This document shows, piece after piece, positions 54,081 through 62,546 of a stretch of 64,000 bases of DNA. Both the position numbers and the translations under genes were made by a program. The stretch spans positions 1 to 64,000 of the forward strand of contig JBOFGK010000052.1 in NCBI GenBank assembly GCA_051649085.1, in the 5' to 3' direction. The first letter of the stretch is position 1, and each line of letters opens with the position of its first letter. Below the pieces are notes generated by a model. That model saw only the letters and a list, made by a program, of their open reading frames with translations, had not been told where the DNA came from and searched no databases. The DNA comes from JBOFGK01 sp051649085 (GTDB lineage: Bacteria; Bacillota_I; Bacilli_A; UBA3375).

Positions 54081-54091
54081 CTTAAAATAAA

Positions 54092-54121
54092 AAAAAGAGA
54101 GTATAAGAGGCTCTCTTTTTT
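54092..54121. terminator. trkH terminator (bidirectional)
   Basis: AAAAGAGAG...CTCTCTTTT hairpin flanked by A and T runs just outside the trkH stop. Confidence 0.85.
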
Positions 54122-54145
54122 ATATAATTTTTGGAAAATGAAATT

Positions 54146-55675
54146 TTATGTAGTTCGCTTGATTGATGTTTTCATGAATTTTAGTATTTTCAAGAAAAAT
54201 GCAATCACAATGAAAATCTCTAAACGCCCAACAAACATTAATGTTGATAATGTCCATAGTAAATATGGAGCAAGTGTAGGAGAAGTAATTCCAGTCGTTA
54301 GTCCGACATTACTTAATGCCGAAGCTACTTCAAATAGTGAATTATCCATTGGGAAACCGCTTAGTGTAAAAATAATACTTCCACCTATAAGTGTAACTAA
54401 ATAAACAATAATATAATTTGCAGCAAGTACAACATCTTGATCTTTCAAAATCATTTTACCAACAGGTGTCATTACGCTTCGATTGATTAGTTTGTTATTT
54501 GCAGAGTAAACTTTCTTAGTATTCCAAACAAGAGATTTCCAAATGAATGTAACACGAGTAATTTTAATTCCACCAGCAGTTGAACCAATTGCCCCCCCAA
54601 TGACCATAGCGATAATGATTGCGAAGTAAAAAGTATGATTCAAAAAGAAAACTTCACGGTAATCGATTATTGAAAAACCAGTTCCAGAAATTGCTGATAC
54701 AATTTCAAAAAGTGCAATTTCGAACGGAGAAAAAGTGTCAGTGGCAGTTAATTGCTGTTCGAGTACCCCTCCGCCAACGCTTGTAAGATCAAGTGTTGAT
54801 GCGTTAGCAAGTGTTCCAATCCATCCAAGTAAAACTAGAATTGTAATACAGACAAAGTAGACTTTTAATTCGTCGATTTTGAAAAAATCTCTAAATTTCT
54901 TTTTGTATAATAGGAAATGGGCGAAAAAAGAAATACTTCCTAAAAGCATCAAGATGATGACAATAAAGTTGACTAAATGCGATTCATAATAGGCAATGGA
55001 ACTTGATCTAACACCAAACCCACCCGTTGCAACTGCGCAAATACTTGTGTTAATTGCATCGAATAATGGCATTTTCGCAATCCATAAACATAGAGCTCCA
55101 GCTAGAATAAAAGTTGTGTAAATTGTTGTTATAACTTTGGCAGTTCGTAGAAAATTAGGTGTAATTGAATCTGTATGACCCTCGGTTTTATAAATGTCAA
55201 ATCCAACAGAACTTCCAAAAAGTACGATGATAATCAAGATTATTCCTAAACCACCTACATATTGAGTCATTGAACGATACATTAGGAAAATTTTCTCAAC
55301 ATTATCAACGTCAACAACACTTAGTCCTGTTGTTGAAATTCCACTTGTAACTTCAAAAAAGGCTTGAGTGAAATTTAAGTTACCATTTAGTAGAAAAGGA
55401 ATAGTCATTAGTAAACACGTACTAATCCAAATGTAAACAACGAAAAAAACATTGTATGATTTGGGTATTTGTAACATTGTAAAATGTTTGAATTTGTGTT
55501 TAAAAATTAAACCTAGACCAAGACAAAAGAACGCAGGGATAATGAAATTAATCATTTCTAAATATTCGAAAGGATAAAAGAATAAAGAAATTGCTGGTGT
55601 CAAAAAGAAAAAACTTAATCCAATATAAATTGCCCCTGATCTTCCAAGGAGTGTTTTTAAATATTTGCTTCTCAT
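54146..55675 (-). CDS. trkH: Trk/Ktr potassium transporter membrane subunit
   Basis: Potassium channel-like subunit. 509 residues, four pore repeats recognisable by TTGLS, TGGFG, GTGFS and NVGLT; AIGSTAGGIKITR precedes the last part. Start overlaps the stop of the RCK gene upstream (ATGA), giving coupled translation of the complex. Confidence 0.94.
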   Translation of the reverse strand: MRSKYLKTLLGRSGAIYIGLSFFFLTPAISLFFYPFEYLEMINFIIPAFFCLGLGLIFKHKFKHFTMLQIPKSYNVFFVVYIWISTCLLMTIPFLLNGNLNFTQAFFEVTSGISTTGLSVVDVDNVEKIFLMYRSMTQYVGGLGIILIIIVLFGSSVGFDIYKTEGHTDSITPNFLRTAKVITTIYTTFILAGALCLWIAKMPLFDAINTSICAVATGGFGVRSSSIAYYESHLVNFIVIILMLLGSISFFAHFLLYKKKFRDFFKIDELKVYFVCITILVLLGWIGTLANASTLDLTSVGGGVLEQQLTATDTFSPFEIALFEIVSAISGTGFSIIDYREVFFLNHTFYFAIIIAMVIGGAIGSTAGGIKITRVTFIWKSLVWNTKKVYSANNKLINRSVMTPVGKMILKDQDVVLAANYIIVYLVTLIGGSIIFTLSGFPMDNSLFEVASALSNVGLTTGITSPTLAPYLLWTLSTLMFVGRLEIFIVIAFFLKILKFMKTSIKRTT

Positions 55676-56325
55676 TCAAACACCTTAACGACTTTTTTAT
55701 CTTCATGGATATTGGTGAAAATTACAACCTTATCATGACGTAATATAACTTCATCACCAGTTGGAATAATCGTGTTTTCACCGCGTATGATACAACATAC
55801 GATGCAAGCAGATGGGAAATTTAGATCTTTAATTGCTTTACCAATTGCTTTAAAGTGTGAACGGATTTTGATCTCAATTGGACGAACTTCAGAATTATTA
55901 ATTCCAATATAATTTAAGACATCATCAACAACAACTAATCGATTGATAATGTTTGTAATTAAATGGGATGCAGAAACGGTTCCTTTAATTCCGAAAGCAT
56001 TAAATGCACGTTCATTATTAGGGTTTGAAACTAAAATTACACGTTTTTTCACATCTAAAATTATTTCAGAAATTTTAGAGACAATAAAATTTTTATGGTC
56101 TAAATTAGATAAACATATAAGTACATCATATGCTTTAGTATCAAGTGTTTCGTAAGTTAAAATATCAGAAGTATTTCCCACAAAAACATTAATGTCATAT
56201 TTACAAAGTAGTTTTTCCGCAAATTCATCATTATCATGAATGATTGTAATATCATGTTTTTCTTCAAGTAAATTTTTGATTAAGAAATCAGCTTTTTTGT
56301 AGCCATCTGTAATTAAAATTTTCAT
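55672..56325 (-). CDS. trkA: TrkA-type RCK protein (TrkA-N + TrkA-C)
   Basis: 217 residues: a Rossmann TrkA-N domain whose glycine motif is degraded (ILITDGYKKADFL instead of GxGxxG) and a TrkA-C domain (about 140-215). It gates TrkH. The lost nucleotide-loop glycines suggest a regulatory partner for the neighbouring TrkA-N protein rather than an NAD sensor. Overlaps both neighbours. Confidence 0.85.
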   Translation of the reverse strand: MKILITDGYKKADFLIKNLLEEKHDITIIHDNDEFAEKLLCKYDINVFVGNTSDILTYETLDTKAYDVLICLSNLDHKNFIVSKISEIILDVKKRVILVSNPNNERAFNAFGIKGTVSASHLITNIINRLVVVDDVLNYIGINNSEVRPIEIKIRSHFKAIGKAIKDLNFPSACIVCCIIRGENTIIPTGDEVILRHDKVVIFTNIHEDKKVVKVFE

Positions 56326-56735
56326 AGTTCATCTCCTAAACAACGCTTAATTGCATCATGAGCAAGTAAAGATGGGTAAATAACGTTAATTGAACTATCT
56401 TTCAATAAACAACTTTTATCCTCATCAAATAGTCGAGTTACAACGTTCTCATACCCAAGTAATTCGGAAGCTAACATTGCAAGAAAAATGTTTAAATCAT
56501 CATTTTCCGTAACAATCATTATAACATCTAAGTTGTAATTTTTAAACTCTTCTAATGCATTTAAATCACTTACTTCTTGATTAATAGCAATTCCACTAAA
56601 ATCTGAATGGAGAAGAACAAAGTTCTTTTCATTTTTATCAACAACATATACATTGTGTCCTGCGCGTGAAAGTTTTGAAGCGGATTCACTTCCACTTTCA
56701 CCACACCCAATAATTAAAATATTTTTGGATTTCAT
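56322..56735 (-). CDS. TrkA-N domain protein (short RCK)
   Basis: 137 residues with intact nucleotide loop IIGCGESGSESASKL and acidic VVDKNE; no TrkA-C domain. Together with the next gene it makes up two unequal RCK halves, similar to the two tandem modules of E. coli TrkA. The stop overlaps the next start (CTATGA). A ribosome site AGGAG lies before the ATG. Confidence 0.85.
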   Translation of the reverse strand: MKSKNILIIGCGESGSESASKLSRAGHNVYVVDKNEKNFVLLHSDFSGIAINQEVSDLNALEEFKNYNLDVIMIVTENDDLNIFLAMLASELLGYENVVTRLFDEDKSCLLKDSSINVIYPSLLAHDAIKRCLGDEL

Positions 56736-56874
56736 ATAAAACTCCTAGCTTTTTCATTATACTGCAATAAGAATATTATAGCACATAGCAATTAATGAGT
56801 GGTAAATATTGAAATAACGATACCTCTTTTTCAATAATAAGTTATAATATAGGTGAGTATATAAAAGGAGTAAA

Positions 56875-57954
56875 ATGCGAAAAATAGCCCTAATCATCCT
56901 ATTTATAGCAACTTTGACAGGTTGTAGTGACACTACAAATGAAGTAAAAACAATTATGGATAAAGAATTAACTGAAGTTTTACAAAAAAGTCAAGAAAAA
57001 TCAGAATTAGATAATGTAGTTTTGTATGATTTAGCTTCATCAAGCTTTGTAACAAGTGATGAATATCGTACAAAATTTCAACTTATTGATAAATCAGGAA
57101 AAGTTACGGCAGATTTCGAAGAAATTCGCGGACTATATCCAATTGCATTAAATGAGCAATTTTTCGTGTATCAGAAAAAAGCAGATTCAGTGTACAGTAC
57201 AGGACAAACCTTTGTATATGATCGTCAAACAGCAAAAGAAAAAAACATTGGTGAAATTCGTTCCGCAGGTGGGAAAATTTATGAAGATAAGTTGTATATT
57301 CATCTAATGCAAGACCAAAATATTATAGTCGTTAATTTAAATGATGGAGCAAAAAAAATCGTTGCTAAAGATGCAGCGAAAGCAACTTTTTATGAGGATC
57401 ATATTGGTTATTTAGATAATAGTATCGAACAAGTCAGTGGAGAAGAATTTTTTGATGGGAATGGAACTGATGCATCAGTTGATTTGAATAAACTAGATTT
57501 AGAAAAAGAAGTCAATTATAAAACGATTATTCCCAGTACAGAACAAATTGAGACGAAGTTAACTAAAAAAGCAATGACAGCGGCGGTCGAGGTTGGAGAA
57601 GAAATAATTTATTATCAACAAACTAATGATGGAAACCTCCAAGTAAATGAAACAGCAAAAACAAAACGCTTATTACAAGTGAGTGATGCGAAAAAAAAAT
57701 TAACTGATGTTGTTGTCCATCAACCAAGAACAGTAAGTCCAGAAGGTTTCTATTTAAGCGGGGGGCTTGAAAAAACATTCCTTTTTAAAGGAACTGAAGT
57801 CATTGCTCTTGACACGTATGAAGCAAAAAAAAGTTATTCATTTGATTTAAATGGATCAGAACTTTATATCCAAAGTGTAATAACAGATCCGGTTAGTGTG
57901 AAAAAATATGTAGTTAAACCAGATGATTTACTAAGTTATTTAGGGGGAGAATAA
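56875..57954 (+). CDS. Hypothetical lipoprotein
   Basis: 359 residues with a lipoprotein signal (hydrophobic 4-14, lipobox LTGC, Cys-17). The rest is soluble, beta-rich by eye with repeated short Asp/Gly turns (such as FVYDRQTAKEKN, YIHLMQDQNIIVVNL), possibly a beta-propeller-like sensor fold. AAGGAG precedes the ATG. The stop overlaps cutC by one base; no family recognised. Confidence 0.65.
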   Translation: MRKIALIILFIATLTGCSDTTNEVKTIMDKELTEVLQKSQEKSELDNVVLYDLASSSFVTSDEYRTKFQLIDKSGKVTADFEEIRGLYPIALNEQFFVYQKKADSVYSTGQTFVYDRQTAKEKNIGEIRSAGGKIYEDKLYIHLMQDQNIIVVNLNDGAKKIVAKDAAKATFYEDHIGYLDNSIEQVSGEEFFDGNGTDASVDLNKLDLEKEVNYKTIIPSTEQIETKLTKKAMTAAVEVGEEIIYYQQTNDGNLQVNETAKTKRLLQVSDAKKKLTDVVVHQPRTVSPEGFYLSGGLEKTFLFKGTEVIALDTYEAKKSYSFDLNGSELYIQSVITDPVSVKKYVVKPDDLLSYLGGE

Positions 57955-58655
57955 TGAACAAACTTGAAGTTATTGTGTTAGATGAAAGAGCGGCTATTGC
58001 AGCGGAAAAAGCAGGTGCTGATCGCTTAGAATTAGTTGCAGAAATTGAAGTAGGGGGAACAAGTCCAAGCCTTGAAGTTGTAAAAGCGGTAGTTGAAGCA
58101 GTAACTATTCCAGTTAATGTAATGGTTAGATTTAAAACAGCAGACTTTATTTACGATGATTTAGAGATGGAAAAAGTTTTAGAATATATTAGACAATTAA
58201 AAACATTAAAGTTTCTAGCTCCGAAAAAAATAAATGGAATTGTGTTTGGAAGTCTAACAAAAACCAAGGAAATAAATTTAGAGCAACTAGTTCGTGTTAT
58301 TGAAGCAAGTGATGATTTAGCAATTACGTTTCATCGAGCAATTGATGAAGTTCAAAATCAATATGAAGAGCTTAGTAAACTAGTTAAATATCCACAAGTC
58401 ACAAATATTCTTACAAGTGCAGGTTTGGAACAACCAATTGAAAAAAATATTGAACAATTGAATAAGTTAGTTAACAATTCCCACCATATAACAATTATAA
58501 TGGGTGGTGGTGTAAGTTATCAAAATTTTGAAAATTTACTTTGTGATGTACCAAATGCTGATATGCATATTGGAAAATTAGCTTATAATGAACTGGATTT
58601 CACAAAGGGAATAAATGAATTAATGATTCAAAAAATTAAAGAAAAGTCTTATTAA
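57954..58655 (+). CDS. cutC: CutC family protein
   Basis: TIM-barrel protein of 233 residues tied to copper homeostasis by its name, with uncertain biochemistry. Seen: AGADRLELVAEIEVGGTSPS, VNVMVR, and ILTSAG; GGGGAG serves as ribosome site at the end of the lipoprotein gene. Shares a transcript with the lipoprotein. Confidence 0.88.
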   Translation: MNKLEVIVLDERAAIAAEKAGADRLELVAEIEVGGTSPSLEVVKAVVEAVTIPVNVMVRFKTADFIYDDLEMEKVLEYIRQLKTLKFLAPKKINGIVFGSLTKTKEINLEQLVRVIEASDDLAITFHRAIDEVQNQYEELSKLVKYPQVTNILTSAGLEQPIEKNIEQLNKLVNNSHHITIIMGGGVSYQNFENLLCDVPNADMHIGKLAYNELDFTKGINELMIQKIKEKSY

Positions 58656-58668
58656 TAAGACTTTTTTT
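58643..58668 (+). terminator. cutC terminator
   Basis: AAAGTCTTAT-TA-ATAAGACTTT overlapping the stop codon, then a T run. Confidence 0.78.
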
Positions 58669-58705
58669 GTTATTTAAAAAAGAATTATAAAAGAGAACAA
58701 AAAAC

Positions 58706-58749
58706 TTTCGAGCGAAAAAAAATGGAAAATCATGTTTTTTCGCTCGAAA
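58706..58749. other. Perfect 15-bp inverted repeat
   Basis: TTTCGAGCGAAAAAA and its complement around a 14-nt loop, 40 bp past the cutC terminator and 90 bp before the ATPase gene. The A/T tracts make it look like a second two-way terminator, but a protein site or small mobile remnant is possible. Confidence 0.5.
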
Positions 58750-58836
58750 AAAACTGAAAAATAACTTTTTTTAGCTTGAAAAAATAAAAAAATGCCATTT
58801 ATAAACGATTGTGCTATAATTTAATTAGGAGGATCA

Positions 58837-60153
58837 ATGGTTGAAGAAAAGTATATGAAACGAGAGATTGATGAATATCTAAAAGAATATGATTTTGAAA
58901 AACCACTGGTTGTTTTAGGTGCAAGACAAATTGGGAAAACAACAACAATAAGACACTTTGCTGAAAAGTATGGTGATTTTATTTATATTAATTTTCTACA
59001 TGATAAAGTAGTTTGTAAATTATTTGAAGAAATTAATTTAGAACCGGAACTAATCGTCTCACAATTAGAAATGTATCTAAAAGTTGAAATGACCGAAAAT
59101 ACTTTAATGATTTTTGATGAAATTCAAGAATCGGGAGATGCTTATAATTCTTTAAAAGCATTCAACGAATCAGGACGAAATTATAAAATTATTGCAACAG
59201 GTTCATTATTAGGTGTTATGTTAACAAATACAAAAACAGTTCCAGTAGGGCAGGTTGAATTAAAACAAATGTATCCGATGAACTTTTGTGAGTTTTTAGA
59301 AATAATTGATGAAAAGAACTTACTTAATCAAATGAGAGAAGTAATATTAGGTAAGCCACTAGTGAAAATTTTTCACGAAAAATTAAATCAGTTACATGAT
59401 ATATTTTTGATGGTTTCAGGTTATCCAGAAGCAGTTAAAATTTTCAAGAAGACGGGTTCAATAAAAAATGCTCAAGCTAAAATAGATTTGATTAATCAAT
59501 TTTACATTAATGATTTCAATAAATATCTTTCACCAATTAATGCAAGTATTACAAGAGCTGTGTATAATTCAATTGAAATTCAACTAGGAAAGGATAATCA
59601 AAAATTTATGAAAAAGCATATTCCAGGTTTGAAGGCTAGTCAAGATTATAATTTTGCAATTGAATGGCTTTTAAGCGCGGGAATTGTTGTTAAAGTTAAT
59701 AATTTAAATGCAATTACTTACCCCCTTAAGTTTGTTGAAAGTAGTAATTCGTTTCGATTATTTCTTGCTGATACAGGTATATTAATCCAAAGAGTTGATT
59801 TTGAATATCTTGATTTAAAACCAGAAAATAAAATTTTTACAGGGATAATTGCCGAGAATTATTGTGCTCAAGAATTTAATAAGCAAAAACTAAATATAAA
59901 TTATTATGATAATCATTCGATGGAAATTGATTTTATAATTCAATATGGACAAAATATTATTCCAATTGAAGTCAAAGCAGCATATAATACGAAAGCCAAG
60001 TCACTTAGAAATTATATTCAGAAATTCGAACCAAAGCTTGCAATTCGAATTTCGAAAAATCAATTTGGGTACACGCATAACAATGTATTAAATGTACCAA
60101 TTTACATGGTTTCGATAATTGAAGAACTTTTACAGCATGTATTAAAAAAGTAG
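58837..60153 (+). CDS. ATP-binding protein, AAA_14/DUF4143 family
   Basis: 438 residues: Walker A GARQIGKTTTIRHF, Walker B LMIFDEIQE, ATGSLLGVML sensor, and C-terminal DUF4143 domain with the nuclease-like FIIQYGQNIIPIEVKAA. These ATPases are common, often laterally moved and of uncertain function; links to defence or toxin systems have been suggested. AGGAGG stands before the ATG. Lone gene with own promoter (TATAAT near 58814). Confidence 0.88.
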   Translation: MVEEKYMKREIDEYLKEYDFEKPLVVLGARQIGKTTTIRHFAEKYGDFIYINFLHDKVVCKLFEEINLEPELIVSQLEMYLKVEMTENTLMIFDEIQESGDAYNSLKAFNESGRNYKIIATGSLLGVMLTNTKTVPVGQVELKQMYPMNFCEFLEIIDEKNLLNQMREVILGKPLVKIFHEKLNQLHDIFLMVSGYPEAVKIFKKTGSIKNAQAKIDLINQFYINDFNKYLSPINASITRAVYNSIEIQLGKDNQKFMKKHIPGLKASQDYNFAIEWLLSAGIVVKVNNLNAITYPLKFVESSNSFRLFLADTGILIQRVDFEYLDLKPENKIFTGIIAENYCAQEFNKQKLNINYYDNHSMEIDFIIQYGQNIIPIEVKAAYNTKAKSLRNYIQKFEPKLAIRISKNQFGYTHNNVLNVPIYMVSIIEELLQHVLKK

Positions 60154-60163
60154 CTTGAAAAAG

Positions 60164-60406
60164 CTATTTTTTTATTTTCAAAATAAGTTCGTCTTCAGAA
60201 ACTTTAAGGACTTGTGCAAGTTTAGAAAGTTGTTGAAATTTCCCGTATTTGATTGGTTTACCATTCGCATATAAGCGATAATAATATTCATAATGATTTT
60301 GTTCACCATCAAATCTAGTTGTTGAAGTCGGTTTATCAATTCTTATAATGTACCACTCTTCGTAATCATCAAGGATTCGTTTGAGTTTAGCATAATGATT
60401 AAACAT
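60164..60406 (-). CDS. Hypothetical small protein
   Basis: 80 residues, soluble, aromatic-rich (EEWYIIRIDKP, HYEYYYRLYANGK), not recognised. Overlaps the HEAT-like gene by 8 bp, so it is probably its partner; its stop is 10 bp from that of the convergent ATPase gene. Confidence 0.6.
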   Translation of the reverse strand: MFNHYAKLKRILDDYEEWYIIRIDKPTSTTRFDGEQNHYEYYYRLYANGKPIKYGKFQQLSKLAQVLKVSEDELILKIKK

Positions 60407-60962
60407 TTATCCTCATTTCTCTTTCAATTTGTTTGAAGGCCTTTAAGTATTGATTTTTCACACCACTTTCGATTTCGTTCGTGCAAATGGATTGAACCGT
60501 TGAAAAAAGTTCTGAATTACGATATTGTGGTTGTAAAACTATTCTTGACAAAGCATAAGCACAACTCCAACGGATTATTTTACTTTCATTTGAAGTATTA
60601 GCTAAAATTTTCGGAATCGCAGAATGAATTTCTTCAGGAAAAACAACTGCTAAATTACCGATGATTCTTGATGCTTCACGAATAATAGCATTATTTTCTG
60701 AAGAAATGTAAAGTGTAGCAAAAGTAACCCATGATTCGTTGATGATTTGTCTATTAATTGATGGTTTTTGTGAAATCTCTTCTAATGCTTCCAAAAAAAT
60801 TATTAGAATTTTTTCATCTTTTTTTGTGAGATTTTGCTTATTGCCTAAACAATGTTTTAAGTTATCGAGTGTAATTACTTCCTCTTTTAAGTATGTGACT
60901 AATAACTCTCTTTTCATAATTCTTTTTAGTTGTGGATCAAAGATAAAATCAAGTTCTTGCAT
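60399..60962 (-). CDS. HEAT-like helical repeat protein
   Basis: 187 residues, all-helical, with about three repeats of HEAT type (REASRIIGNLAVVFPEEIHSAIPKIL, RWSCAYALSRIVL). Such proteins act as scaffolds. GGAG is 6 bp before the ATG. Transcribed with the 80-residue gene from a promoter whose -10 lies in a 16-bp palindrome. Function unknown. Confidence 0.65.
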   Translation of the reverse strand: MQELDFIFDPQLKRIMKRELLVTYLKEEVITLDNLKHCLGNKQNLTKKDEKILIIFLEALEEISQKPSINRQIINESWVTFATLYISSENNAIIREASRIIGNLAVVFPEEIHSAIPKILANTSNESKIIRWSCAYALSRIVLQPQYRNSELFSTVQSICTNEIESGVKNQYLKAFKQIEREMRINV

Positions 60963-60970
60963 ATGACTCC

Positions 60971-61014
60971 AATCTATTAATTTTATTTAAAGTATAACAT
61001 AAAATTAATAGATT
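60971..61014. promoter_or_regulatory. Perfect 16-bp inverted repeat around the -10 of the HEAT-like gene
   Basis: AATCTATTAATTTTAT (60971-60986) and its exact complement (60999-61014) flank a 12-bp centre that contains TATACT on the minus strand, the probable -10. Likely an operator; an AT cruciform is the alternative. Confidence 0.55.
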
Positions 61015-61029
61015 AAAGTGTATAAAAAA

Positions 61030-61152
61030 TAAAAAGAAGAAAGAGATGGGGAAACATCTCTTTCTTTAAGTAATGCCTAATAAATTTTAAGAGTATTTAT
61101 AAGGGCTTTTCGTGAAAAGAATAAGTGTAGATTAAAAGGGGTATTAATCTAC
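61030..61152 (-). ncRNA. Candidate small RNA (about 120 nt)
   Basis: A consensus promoter (61159-61187) is followed by a non-coding stretch. Stems in minus sense: GTAGATTA/TAATCTAC with loop ATACCCCTTT, CTTTTC/GAAAAG, and a perfect 12-bp terminator AAGAAAGAGATG/CATCTCTTTCTT (61037-61066) with T-rich tail. Two C-rich loops (CCCC, CCC) resemble the Shine-Dalgarno-targeting loops of Gram-positive small RNAs. Not a family I know. Confidence 0.6.
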
Positions 61153-61158
61153 CTAACT

Positions 61159-61187
61159 ATTATATCAATAAAAATATGTTTTGTCAA
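61159..61187 (-). promoter_or_regulatory. Consensus promoter of the small RNA
   Basis: Minus strand TTGACA (61182-61187), 17 bp, TATAAT (61159-61164), both hexamers perfect. The next 220 bp to lacI carry no clear signal. Confidence 0.78.
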
Positions 61188-61410
61188 TACTTTTTTCTTT
61201 TTTTGTAAAAAATTTTGAAGTTGAAAGTTTTTCTAGAATAGAAATCTATAAACATGTATGAATAAAGGTAATTATAGAAAATTAAGGATTATTAAAATTG
61301 ATGAAACACAATTTTTTTTGCCGAAAAATAAAAAAAATTATAAAAAAATATCAAGAAATAAAAAATTAAATGAAATTTTTTCGAAAAACAAAAACTTAAG
61401 AACTATAAAA

Positions 61411-62403
61411 TTAAAAGGTTACATCTTGATAACTTATATTACCAATTTTATAGTCAACTAATGTAATCGTAGGAATCGTTCCATTATTAATTGTATCGAT
61501 AAGTTTTTCAAGTGCGATTTGTGAAACTTTGTGAAAATTTTGATGACACGTTAAAATGTTTGGTGCAACATAGCCCATCAAAGTTATACCGTCATAACCA
61601 GCAATTGGTGTGTGTAGACTTAATTCACTAATTGCATGTTGTGCACCAATAGCCATTAAATCAGAAGCACAGACAATGACATCAAAGTCTTTACCGAATT
61701 CTTTGGCAATTGTGTATGCAGTTTTTTCACTGAAGTTACCATACTCAATTTGCAGTTGAAGTTTATTTGTCTTCGAAAATTCGACAACGGCTCGAGTTCG
61801 TTCGCCAGTAACATATCCATTTTGTTTTCCCGCAATATAGAGAATTGATTTAAATTTTTCTCGTTTGTAAAATTCAACTAGGACATCTTTTTGTCCATTG
61901 TAATGGTCGACTGTAACACACCCTGTTGTTTTATTGACAAAATCCGCATCAACAACGACAGTTTGGAACAAATGCTCACGAATTATTTGTTGAAGTTGAA
62001 GTTCATCTTTATTTAGACCATAGATTATTAAACCAGTTAGCATTTGTGAACGAAGATACATGACAAGTTCATTATAAGTTTTGTCTTTAAGTGCTGTCGA
62101 AAAAATAATGACGACATCGATTCCAAGTTCTAATGCCTTTTCATTTGCACCTAAAATATATTGCATATTTATCTCGTCAATTGCCTGTTTTTGATCATTG
62201 ACAGTGATAATTAAACCGATTCTTTGTTTAGACTTACTACTTAAGCTTGCAGCTACTTGATTTGGAATATAATTTAGTTCTTCAACAGCTTTCATAACTT
62301 TTGTGCGAATCTCTTCGGTTGCAGTTGGATAATTATTAATTACTTTTGAAACTGAACTGATAGAAACTCCAGCTAGTTTTGCTACATCTTTTATCGTTGC
62401 CAT
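61411..62403 (-). CDS. LacI family transcriptional regulator
   Basis: 330 residues from the ATG at 62403 (MATIKDVAKLAGVSISSVSKVINN), chosen over an ATG five codons upstream because GTAGG sits before it and the family begins MATIKDVA. C-terminal periplasmic-binding-like domain with VCASDLMAIGAQHA. Divergent from a glycogen phosphorylase gene, so probably a sugar-responsive regulator of glycogen or maltodextrin use. Confidence 0.92.
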   Translation of the reverse strand: MATIKDVAKLAGVSISSVSKVINNYPTATEEIRTKVMKAVEELNYIPNQVAASLSSKSKQRIGLIITVNDQKQAIDEINMQYILGANEKALELGIDVVIIFSTALKDKTYNELVMYLRSQMLTGLIIYGLNKDELQLQQIIREHLFQTVVVDADFVNKTTGCVTVDHYNGQKDVLVEFYKREKFKSILYIAGKQNGYVTGERTRAVVEFSKTNKLQLQIEYGNFSEKTAYTIAKEFGKDFDVIVCASDLMAIGAQHAISELSLHTPIAGYDGITLMGYVAPNILTCHQNFHKVSQIALEKLIDTINNGTIPTITLVDYKIGNISYQDVTF

Positions 62404-62492
62404 TTTGCCTACTTTCATCTTTTTTTTTAATTATTATAATTATACCACAAATGAGTCTTAACAAAAAAAAATCTAAAAAAATAAAAAAACGC

Positions 62493-62521
62493 TTGCAAAA
62501 AAACGTTTTCCATGATACAAT
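62493..62521 (+). promoter_or_regulatory. glgP promoter with LacI-type operator
   Basis: TTGCAA (62493-62498), 17 bp, TACAAT (62516-62521). The palindrome AAAACGTTTT with central CG, typical of LacI-family sites, lies in the spacer (62501-62510), where binding would block polymerase. Confidence 0.6.
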
Positions 62522-62546
62522 CGAACTATATTTCAAAAGGAGAAAG

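Noticed and set aside
61258..61461. 67-codon plus-strand frame rich in Lys and Asn
   Set aside because: No ribosome site, low-complexity A/T composition and overlap with the 3' end of the LacI gene.
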